Of a stretch of 64,000 nt of DNA, positions 1 to 6,587 are shown piece after piece (positions within the stretch are counted from its first letter, which is position 1; every line of letters begins with the position of its first letter). Both the position numbers and the translations under genes were made by a program. The stretch comes from DASZJY01 sp036260255 (GTDB taxonomy: Bacteria; Actinomycetota; Acidimicrobiia; Acidimicrobiales; AC-14): NCBI GenBank assembly GCA_036260255.1, contig DATAAF010000005.1:23732-87731 (forward strand). Reading direction: 5' to 3'. Below the pieces are notes generated by a model. That model made no database searches. It was given only the letters and a program-made list of their open reading frames with translations, and was not told where the DNA came from.

Positions 1-672
1 GCGGACCTCCCCAGGCGGGCCGTGGGCTACGAGACGGCCTCCGTCGAGGACGGCCACCTCGTCGCACACGCCGAGCACGAGGTCGACGTCGTGGTCGACC
101 ACCACCACGCCGGCGCCGTCGCCGGCCAGAGCACGCAGCGTCTCCGCCAGCGCCGCCCGCCCGGCGGCGTCCAGCCCGGCGGCGGGCTCGTCGAGGAGCA
201 GCACGGCGGGACGGGCGGCAAGGGCCCGGGCCAGGGCCACCTGCTTGCGCCGGTCGTGGGGGAGGTCGCCGGGGAGGGCGTCGAGCACGTCCGCGACGCC
301 AGCCAGGCCGGCGGCGCGGGCCACCGCCGTGCCGCCTCCGGGGCGGTCGGCGCCGCCCGCTCCCGCCGCCACCGCCAGGTTCTCGGCCACGGTCAGGTCC
401 TCGAAGAGCTCGAGCGACTGGAAGGTGCGGGACATCCCGAGGGCGGCCCGCCGGTGGGCCGGCAGGTGCCCGACCGGCCGCCCGCCCAGCCCGACGGTGC
501 CCGTCGCCGGGACGAGCCCGGTGACCGCGTCGACGACGGTCGTCTTGCCCGCGCCGTTCGGGCCCACCACCCCGACCAACGAGCCGGCGGCCACGTCCAG
601 CGACACGCCGTCCACCGCCCGGTGACGGCCGAAGCGCACGGTCAGGTCCTGGACGGCGAGGGCCGGCGTCAC
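1..672 (-). CDS. Liv-type ABC transporter ATP-binding protein (LivG-like), 3' end outside window
   Basis: This is the cytoplasmic ATPase of a branched-chain amino-acid type ABC importer. The 224 codons present begin with GTG at 672 and run off the left edge. The Walker A motif is GPNGAGKTT near residue 39 and Walker B is VLLLDEP, followed by a D-loop and the H-loop segment VVVDHDVD. LivG proteins usually carry a signature such as YGDQRRLEIARAL; here the equivalent reads LPHDRRKQVALARAL, so the canonical signature is degenerate. The GTG start overlaps the TGA of the fused permease by four bases, so the two are translationally coupled. Family assignment is firm; substrate is inferred from the neighbours. 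Confidence 0.88.
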   Translation of the reverse strand, partial: MTPALAVQDLTVRFGRHRAVDGVSLDVAAGSLVGVVGPNGAGKTTVVDAVTGLVPATGTVGLGGRPVGHLPAHRRAALGMSRTFQSLELFEDLTVAENLAVAAGAGGADRPGGGTAVARAAGLAGVADVLDALPGDLPHDRRKQVALARALAARPAVLLLDEPAAGLDAAGRAALAETLRALAGDGAGVVVVDHDVDLVLGVCDEVAVLDGGRLVAHGPPGEVR

Positions 673-2609
673 GGGGCGCCCGCGGTGGGCGCCGGGCGGC
701 GCCGGCGGGCGGTGAGGCGCTGGGCGGCGCCGGCCAGGCCGTCGGGCCACGCCACCGCCGCGGCCACGAGCCCCAGGCCGGTGACCAGCGACTGGTAGCG
801 GCCCCACCCGGCTATGTGGTCGAGGAGCGTGAAGACGATCCCGCCGGCGGCCAGCGCCCCGCCGACGAACGCGCCCGACACGGTGGTGATGCCCCCGACG
901 AACGCGAGGGCGAGGAACGAGAGCGACACCAGGGATCCGAACGACCCGTACGACAGCTGCCGCTGGGAGTAGCCGAGGAGGGCCCCGGCGGCGCCCGCCA
1001 TGAACGCCGATGCCGCGAACCCGCCCAACTTGACCGCGGTCACGCCCACGCCGGCGACGGCCGCCGCCCGCTCGTTGGCCCGCACGGCCAGGAGGAGCCG
1101 GCCCGTCCCTCGTCGCCGCGCGGCGGCAAGGGCCACACCCATGGCAGCCACCGCGGCCAGCACGAGGACGCCGAAGACAGGGCTCGGGTAGTCCCCGCCG
1201 GCGTCGATGCCCAGGCCGATGCCGAGGAACGTCGGGGAGGGCACCTCGCTGCCGCCGAAGCCTCCGGTGAGGCCGGGGTTGCGGAAGACGAGCTCCTCCA
1301 CCGCTACCGCCGCGGCGAGGGTGGCGACGGCCAGGTCGACCCCCCGCAGCCGCAGCGCCGGCAGGGCGAGGAGGACGCCGGTCGCGGCGGCGACGGTGGC
1401 GGCGAGGAGGGGGGCTATGGGGAACGGCACCCCGGCGCCGTCGCCCAGCTTGGTCAGGGTGAAGCCGGCCATCCCGGCGAAGGCCATGTGGGCCAGGGAG
1501 ATCTGGCCGAGCCAGCCGGTGAGGAGCACCAGCGACAGGCACACCCCGGCGGCGATGAGGCTGGTGATCAGGCCGAGGCGGTCGCCCCCGCGAAGGGTGA
1601 AGAGGCCGATCGCCGCCGCGGCCAGGCCGAGGGCGGCGGGAAGGGTGATGTGGCGGGCGGGCCGGGCGCGGGGCAGGCGCCGCCCCGCCGGCTCCGAACG
1701 GTCGGGCACCCTGCGCCCGGCCAAGGCCATGGCGACCACGATCACGAGCAACGGGAGCCCCTGCTGCAGCCCCACGCGGGGCACCCAGTCGAAGCGGGCC
1801 TGGAGGTGGACGAGCTCGGACTGGGCCATGCCCAGGGCGAGGGCGGCGGCGGCGGTCACGGCGAACGACGAGAGCCGGCCGACCAGGGCGGCGGCCAGCG
1901 CGGGGACGACCAGCAGCGTGTAGGTCGTCGGGTTCAGGGCGGTGATCGGCGCCACCAGGATCCCGCCCAGGCCGGCGAGCAGCCCGGCCAGCGCCCAGTT
2001 GGCCGCCGCCACCCGCTCGACCGGGGTCCCCAGCGAGGCGGCGGTGGCAGCGTCGTCGGCCACCGCCCGGCTGGCCAGCCCGAAGCGGCTGAACCGGTAG
2101 AGGGCCCACAGGGCGGCGGCCGCGGCGACCGCGACGGCGGCCAGCAAGAGCCGGTCCCGGGGCACGACGGCGCCGGCCACGGTGACGGGCTCGGCCGGGA
2201 GCACGGGCGCCACCGGGCGGTTGGCGGTGCCGAACCGCAGGACGATCACCGCCTGCAGGACGACGAGGACGCCGACCGAGGCGACGACCCGCGCCAGCGC
2301 GGGCGCCCGTCGTAGCGGACGGAAGACGACGACGTGTGCGACGACCCCGAGCAGGCTGGCCACCACCAGGGCGGCGCCGAGGCACGCCCAGAACGGCAGC
2401 CGGTCGCCCACATGGAAGCGCCCGGGCAGGCCGACGACGGGCAGCACCAGGTCACCGGCCGACCGCAGCTCGACGAAGACGTATGTGGCGTAGGCGGCCA
2501 TGGCGCCGTGGGCGAAGTTCACGACGCCCGAGGCGCGATGGCCGAGCACCAGCCCCAGGCCGAGGGCGGCGTAGACCGCTCCCGTGCCCAGTCCCAGCAC
2601 GAGGAACAC
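669..2609 (-). CDS. Fused LivH-LivM branched-chain amino-acid ABC permease
   Basis: This 646-residue polytopic membrane protein joins two permeases normally encoded separately. Residues 1 to about 310 are LivH-like, with the conserved GVVNFAHGAMAAYATY segment near the N-terminus. Residues from about 320 to the end are LivM-like, with the typical LLTGWLGQISLAHMAFAGMAG stretch split across a loop and membrane helix. The linker is rich in Arg and Pro. The product should form the whole transmembrane pore for a Liv-type importer with the ATPase that follows it and the lipoprotein encoded divergently. The GTG start at 2609 has a purine-rich GGGAGAGGA about 15 bases upstream. The fusion has no stop or restart between the halves, so it is a single continuous frame. 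Confidence 0.92.
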   Translation of the reverse strand: MFLVLGLGTGAVYAALGLGLVLGHRASGVVNFAHGAMAAYATYVFVELRSAGDLVLPVVGLPGRFHVGDRLPFWACLGAALVVASLLGVVAHVVVFRPLRRAPALARVVASVGVLVVLQAVIVLRFGTANRPVAPVLPAEPVTVAGAVVPRDRLLLAAVAVAAAAALWALYRFSRFGLASRAVADDAATAASLGTPVERVAAANWALAGLLAGLGGILVAPITALNPTTYTLLVVPALAAALVGRLSSFAVTAAAALALGMAQSELVHLQARFDWVPRVGLQQGLPLLVIVVAMALAGRRVPDRSEPAGRRLPRARPARHITLPAALGLAAAAIGLFTLRGGDRLGLITSLIAAGVCLSLVLLTGWLGQISLAHMAFAGMAGFTLTKLGDGAGVPFPIAPLLAATVAAATGVLLALPALRLRGVDLAVATLAAAVAVEELVFRNPGLTGGFGGSEVPSPTFLGIGLGIDAGGDYPSPVFGVLVLAAVAAMGVALAAARRRGTGRLLLAVRANERAAAVAGVGVTAVKLGGFAASAFMAGAAGALLGYSQRQLSYGSFGSLVSLSFLALAFVGGITTVSGAFVGGALAAGGIVFTLLDHIAGWGRYQSLVTGLGLVAAAVAWPDGLAGAAQRLTARRRRPAPTAGAP

Positions 2610-2679
2610 GAGGTAGGGTCTGATCGTCCTCTCCCTTCGGCCCGTCGGAGGCTACCGACGGCCTCTCTCGCTTGAGCAC
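2610..2679. promoter_or_regulatory. Divergent promoter region of the Liv transporter with a 7-bp inverted repeat
   Basis: These 70 bases separate the divergent permease and binding-protein genes and must hold both promoters. A perfect inverted repeat CCGTCGG (2642-2648) and CCGACGG (2655-2661) with a 6-base loop lies 19 bases before the binding-protein start. It could be an operator or a leader hairpin. No clear -10/-35 pair was recognised. Confidence 0.5.
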
Positions 2680-3915
2680 ATGCCGGGCCCGACCTCGCGC
2701 CGCCGATGGTCATCGACCTGGCTCGCCGTGGCGCTGGCCGTCGCGGTGGCGGCAGCCGCCTGCTCGGACGACGACGGGGAGGGCGGTGGCCCCCGCGGCG
2801 AGCCGGTGGTCGTGGGCTTCATCAACCAGGAGAAGGGCGCCGTCGGGTCGTTCCCCGAGGTGCGGACCGACGCCGAGGCGGCGGTGCGGTACGTCAACCG
2901 CGAGCTCGACGGCGTCGGCGGGCGCCCCCTCCGGCTGGAGAGCTGCGCCACCGACGGCACGCCCGAGTCGTCCCAGGCGTGCGCCAACCAGCTGCGGCTG
3001 AAGCGCCCGGTGGCGGTGATCGGCGGCGTGGACCTCGGGGCGGCGGCGTCGATCCCGGTCCTCGACGCCGCCGGGATCCCCTACGTCGGAGGGTCGCCCT
3101 CGCTCGGCGACGAGCTGACCCGGACCAACGCCTACATGCTCACCGGCGGGGTGGCCGCCGACCTGCTCGGCCAGGCCCAGTACGCCCTGGACACGCTCAA
3201 GCCCAAGCGGGTGGGCGTGCTGTACATCGACCTCCCGGGCCTCCTGTCGACCGCGGTCGAGGCCGCCCGCCGCGTGCTCACCAAGAAGGGCGTGACCGAC
3301 GTCACTGCCGTCCCCGAGAAGGCCGACGCCGCCGACTTCACCCAGTCGCTCACCGCCGTCAACCGGGGCAACCCCGAGGTGATCGTGGCCCTCTTCCCGG
3401 CCCAGGCGTGCGCCCGCATCATGCAGGCCCGCAAGGCGCTCGCCATCAAGGCCCGGTTCTTCTTCCCCGGCGCCTGCGCCGACCAGGCGGTGTTCGACGC
3501 CTCCGGCGGCGGCGCCGAGGGCAGCTACTTCGCCTCCGGCTTCCTCTCGTTCACCGACCGGTCCAACGCCGAGGTGGCGACGTACCTGGACAAGCGGCGG
3601 GCCCACGGCGCCGGGTCCACGCCCCCGTCGGTGCTCTCACAGGCCGGGTTCGCCGTCGTCGTCGACCTCCGCCAGCTCCTCACCGAGGTCCAGGGCCCGC
3701 TCTCGGCGGCCTCCGTCGTGGCCGCCCTGAGGGCGAGCCGCGGCCACCCCGCCTTCATGAGCCATCCCTACACGTGCGACCGCCAGCAGGTCTTCATCCT
3801 CGCCGCCGTCTGCAACGCCAACGTCCGGGTGCTGCAGTACCGGGCCGGCGCCCTGGCCGACGTGGCCGGCGCATGGGTCAGCGGGGCCGAGCTCGTGCGC
3901 CTGGCGGTGGGCTGA
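2680..3915 (+). CDS. Periplasmic-binding-type lipoprotein of Liv ABC transporter (LivK-like)
   Basis: This 411-residue protein is an extracytoplasmic solute-binding lipoprotein of the type 1 periplasmic binding fold. It begins with an Arg-rich n-region and a hydrophobic stretch ending in AAAAC, giving a lipobox cysteine at residue 28. The mature part starts with VVVGFINQEKGAVGSFPE, typical of amide or branched-chain amino-acid binding proteins, and is followed by alternating alpha/beta segments such as VAVIGGVDLGAAASIPVL. It is divergent from the fused permease. The exact ligand cannot be read from the sequence; related proteins bind amino acids, amides or aromatic compounds. The ATG at 2680 has only a weak ribosome-binding site. 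Confidence 0.88.
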   Translation: MPGPTSRRRWSSTWLAVALAVAVAAAACSDDDGEGGGPRGEPVVVGFINQEKGAVGSFPEVRTDAEAAVRYVNRELDGVGGRPLRLESCATDGTPESSQACANQLRLKRPVAVIGGVDLGAAASIPVLDAAGIPYVGGSPSLGDELTRTNAYMLTGGVAADLLGQAQYALDTLKPKRVGVLYIDLPGLLSTAVEAARRVLTKKGVTDVTAVPEKADAADFTQSLTAVNRGNPEVIVALFPAQACARIMQARKALAIKARFFFPGACADQAVFDASGGGAEGSYFASGFLSFTDRSNAEVATYLDKRRAHGAGSTPPSVLSQAGFAVVVDLRQLLTEVQGPLSAASVVAALRASRGHPAFMSHPYTCDRQQVFILAAVCNANVRVLQYRAGALADVAGAWVSGAELVRLAVG

Positions 3916-3927
3916 CGCTCGGGCGCC

Positions 3928-5001
3928 TCAAAGGATGTTGCGGCAGCCGCCGCTGGCGGGGTCCTCCACGCCGTTCCAGTCCACGACCCGAGCGCACACC
4001 TGGCGGTAGGTGACGGCCTGCTCGCGGGGGAACCGCCAGGGGTCGGACCTCGTCCAGGTCACCGGCGACTGGCCGTCGTCGAAGGAGAACCGGATGGCGT
4101 AGGTGCCCTCCTTGCGGCCGCGCTCGGGGGTGAACCCCGCCGTCCCGAAGACGACCTCGAAGCTGCCGTCGACCTGCGGCGACACGACGATGATCGTCAC
4201 CGAGCGGGCGGGCGGGACGGTGGTCGGTGCCGGGGCGGGGCCCTGGGGCGGCGAAGAGGGGGTGGCCCCGCCGGGGGCGGGGGCGAGCGTGGTCGGCGGG
4301 GCCTGCTGCGGAGCGGGCGGCGCCGCGGTGCCTGGGGCGGCCGCCTGGCCGCCGGCCGGGCGGGGCGGTGGCGCCGGGCCCCGGTTCTCCCGGAGGAACT
4401 CGATGGCCTTGACGTGGGCCGACACCGCGTCGGTGCGCACCTGCTCCTGCTCGTCCGGGGGCAGGCGCTTCGTCACCTCCACGAGGGCGGCGTCGGCCTC
4501 CGCCACCGCGATGGGATCGCCCAGGGCCAGGGCCGTCCGTAGGCGGGCGACGGCGGCTCGGGCCGTCTCCACGGACGCCCGGTCCTGCGACCGGTCGGCG
4601 ACGAGGGTGGGCACGGCGAGGACGGCGATCACGACGGCGGCGGCGGCCACCGAGGCGCCGGCGGCGAGCCAGCCCACCCGGCGGGCCCGTCCCCGGGCCA
4701 GCTCGGGGACGGACGGCGGCGGCGGCGCCGGGGCGGGCGGGCGGCGCGGCGGGGTGGGGCGGCCGGGGGGGACCTCGGGGGCCGGAGGGTGGCGATCGAC
4801 GACGGGAGGGAGCTGGCGGACCTTCCCGTGGCGCTCCTGTCCCGCTTCGTCGGCGGCAGAGGCCTCCGGCTCCGTCCCCTCCTGGGGACGCCCCTGGGCG
4901 ATCATGGCTCGCAAGGCGGCGACCCGCTCGGGCGGCGGCTCGACCGGCGGCGGGGCCAGCGCCCGGCCGAGGAGCTCGAGGAGGCGGTCGTCGTCAGCCA
5001 C
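3928..5001 (-). CDS. Membrane-anchored anti-sigma-factor-like protein
   Basis: This 357-residue protein starts with a GTG at 5001 that overlaps the end of the sigma-factor gene by eight bases, which argues for coupled expression as a sigma/anti-sigma pair. The N-terminal 35 residues (ADDDRLLELLGRAL and onwards) are a short acidic helical segment that could bind sigma. Then come a Pro-rich linker, one membrane helix near residues 110-135 (VGWLAAGASVAAAAVVIAVL), an Ala/Arg helical region, a long Pro/Ala/Thr-rich stretch, and a C-terminal extracellular domain of about 90 residues containing two cysteines. The classic zinc anti-sigma motif HxxxCxxC is not visible. Regulation of the neighbouring sigma factor is inferred from context only. 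Confidence 0.7.
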   Translation of the reverse strand: MADDDRLLELLGRALAPPPVEPPPERVAALRAMIAQGRPQEGTEPEASAADEAGQERHGKVRQLPPVVDRHPPAPEVPPGRPTPPRRPPAPAPPPPSVPELARGRARRVGWLAAGASVAAAAVVIAVLAVPTLVADRSQDRASVETARAAVARLRTALALGDPIAVAEADAALVEVTKRLPPDEQEQVRTDAVSAHVKAIEFLRENRGPAPPPRPAGGQAAAPGTAAPPAPQQAPPTTLAPAPGGATPSSPPQGPAPAPTTVPPARSVTIIVVSPQVDGSFEVVFGTAGFTPERGRKEGTYAIRFSFDDGQSPVTWTRSDPWRFPREQAVTYRQVCARVVDWNGVEDPASGGCRNIL

Positions 5002-5638
5002 CGGAGGCGACCTTCCCGAGCGCGATCCGGAGCCGGGCCAGGGCACGGGACTGGGCCATGCGCACCGCCCCGGGACGCTTCCCGATGACCTCGGCGACCT
5101 CCTCGGCGGCCAGGTCCCCGATGATCCGAAGCTCGAGGACCTCCTGGTCGAAGGGGCTGAGCGAGGCGAAGGCGGCCCGCACCGCGGCCGCCTCCTCGTC
5201 GAGGATCACCGCGTCGAGGGAGTCGTCCTCCTCCCGCTGGTCGGGCGCCACCGTGAGGTTCACCCGGCGGTTGCTCCGCTGCGCCTCGAGCACGACGTTG
5301 CGCAGGATGCCGTAGAGCCAGGCGACGAAGCCCCCACCCGTCCACTGGAAGTCGCCGATGCGGCGGTACGCCCGGGCGAACGTCTCGCTGACGGCGTCGT
5401 CCGCCTCCGTGCGGCCCCAGAGGCGCCGACGGGCGTAGGCCAAGAGACCGGGGTACGTGGCCCGGTACAGAGCTTCCCAGGCGGCGGCGTCGTCGTCCTC
5501 CTGCGCACGCCGCACCAGCTCCATCAGCTCTGCAGGAGGCGGGTGCCAACCACTACCGCTTGCCGACAACAGGACGCGAGTTGTACCACCGCCGGCGGCG
5601 GCGGGCGTCGGGAGGGGGATGACGGCACTGGCGGACAC
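4994..5638 (-). CDS. ECF-type RNA polymerase sigma factor
   Basis: This 214-residue sigma-70 family protein has region 2 (AWEALYRATYPGLLAYARRR, then EADDAVSETFARAYRRI) and region 4 (LSPFDQEVLELRIIGDLAAEEVAEVIGK as an HTH). There is no region 1 or 3, which makes it an extracytoplasmic-function type. The GTG start at 5638 is preceded by AGGAGAGG eight bases upstream and is better supported than the internal ATG at 5524. The first 35 residues are a low-complexity extension not needed for the fold. It should direct RNA polymerase to a small regulon, released by the membrane protein encoded downstream. The regulon is unknown; the 11-bp repeat array 0.5 kb away is not an obvious ECF promoter. Confidence 0.9.
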   Translation of the reverse strand: MSASAVIPLPTPAAAGGGTTRVLLSASGSGWHPPPAELMELVRRAQEDDDAAAWEALYRATYPGLLAYARRRLWGRTEADDAVSETFARAYRRIGDFQWTGGGFVAWLYGILRNVVLEAQRSNRRVNLTVAPDQREEDDSLDAVILDEEAAAVRAAFASLSPFDQEVLELRIIGDLAAEEVAEVIGKRPGAVRMAQSRALARLRIALGKVASGG

Positions 5639-5686
5639 GGGCGACCTCTCCTGAGAATGGCGCTCCCGGCGGGCGTGTCACAGGTC

Positions 5687-6148
5687 TCAGCCCGGAGGGA
5701 CCCCCGCCACCACCCACTGACCGGGGCCGGCCCGCCGGGCCCGGCCCGTACGCCGCAGATAAGCGAGGGCGGCGCTCACCGAGTCGGGGTCGTCGCCCAC
5801 CCGGCCCAGTTCCGCCAGCCGGTCCGTGATGGCACCCCGGCCGAGGGGCCCGGACTCCTCGAGGAGCACCTGGTAGACGGCCTCCGCCCGGCTGAGCTCA
5901 GGCCAGAGCACCGGCTCCCAGGCCGGCCCGCCCGCTTCGTCCGCCGCTCCCCCCGCCCCTCCCACCGGCATGCCCGGCGCCGGTCCGCTTCGGCGCCGAG
6001 CCAGCGCCAGCTGGAGGCCGTAGCGCTCGGCCTGCAGGCTGGCGACCTCCTCCTCCAGCCGCCGGAGCTGCTCCTCGGTGTCGACCAGGAGGGCCTCGAC
6101 CTCGGCCAACACCTCCTGTAGTGCGGCCTCGACCTCCATCGAGCCCAT
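5687..6148 (-). CDS. Coiled-coil protein with winged-helix-like C-terminus, unknown function
   Basis: This 153-residue protein is not assigned to a named family. Residues 5-50 form a Leu/Glu-rich coiled coil (LAEVEALLVDTEEQLRRLEE). A Gly/Ala/Pro linker follows. Residues 85-150 look like a winged helix: AEAVYQVLLEESGPLGRGAI, then a second helix and a strand pair ending GQWVVAGVPPG. The pattern resembles proteins whose winged helix senses or binds nucleic acid, but no specific role is shown. It is transcribed away from the surface-protein gene, with the 11-bp repeat array beginning 28 bases upstream of its ATG, so it may be controlled by that array. Confidence 0.68.
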   Translation of the reverse strand: MGSMEVEAALQEVLAEVEALLVDTEEQLRRLEEEVASLQAERYGLQLALARRRSGPAPGMPVGGAGGAADEAGGPAWEPVLWPELSRAEAVYQVLLEESGPLGRGAITDRLAELGRVGDDPDSVSAALAYLRRTGRARRAGPGQWVVAGVPPG

Positions 6149-6176
6149 CCTACGGCGCCTTGGGGCTCATCTCCTC

Positions 6177-6220
6177 GGTACAGCTCCGGTACAGCCAAGG
6201 TCAAGGACTGGTCAAGCTTC
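6177..6220. promoter_or_regulatory. Four contiguous 11-bp GGT(AC/CA)AG repeats, probable operator
   Basis: Four 11-base units begin at 6177, 6188, 6199 and 6210. The first two start GGTACAG and the last two GGTCAAG, so every unit repeats on the same face of the helix. The last unit also pairs as GTCAAG (6211-6216) with CTTGAC (6221-6226). Direct repeats with an 11-bp period are how OmpR/PhoB-family regulators bind DNA. The array is 28 bases from the coiled-coil gene start and about 370 bases before the surface-protein gene. Confidence 0.6.
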
Positions 6221-6226
6221 CTTGAC

Positions 6227-6587
6227 TTGCCGGTGACCGCTCGCCGACAATCCCACATGCCAACCACGCCTCTTCGCCCAAATAGCGGCCTGGCCGCTTC
6301 TCCGGCCGCCGACGTATCACCTGTACCACGTGACCGATGCAACTCCGGTCGAGGGTGCCCCGAGGTGTCACGGAGCAGCTGTCACCGGTACGGCCTGCCC
6401 GGGCCGGGTGACATGCGCCTGGCCTGGCCCGTTTCCCCAGTTCAGAGGCACTTTTCCCGCAGTTTTCACCAGGTTCTTGGTCTTGTGATCCACAGGCTGG
6501 CATCCGAAGAATCTGCCCTCGTCCCGCCACTCGGCGCGCCGGTTCGCGCCGAGACGTCCTTTGCCCAGAAAGGGTGCTGCCAAGCTG
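6227..6587. promoter_or_regulatory. Long leader/intergenic region upstream of surface-protein gene
   Basis: No gene was recognised here. A perfect 9-bp hairpin lies at 6530-6538 and 6545-6553 (CTCGGCGCG with a CCGGTT loop), 34 bases before the ATG at 6588. A second small hairpin, CCTTT (6558-6562) with AAAGG (6569-6573), covers the likely ribosome-binding site AAAGGG. This may be a structured leader of the surface-protein mRNA. No known riboswitch consensus could be matched. Confidence 0.45.

Noticed and set aside
816..2315. Long plus-strand frame opposite the fused permease
   Set aside because: Composition (Gly/Arg/Glu/His-rich, no domains) is that of an antisense shadow of a GC-rich gene.
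6227..6587. Known riboswitch class in the long leader of the surface-protein gene
   Set aside because: No GEMM, ydaO or other consensus could be aligned; only simple hairpins are visible.
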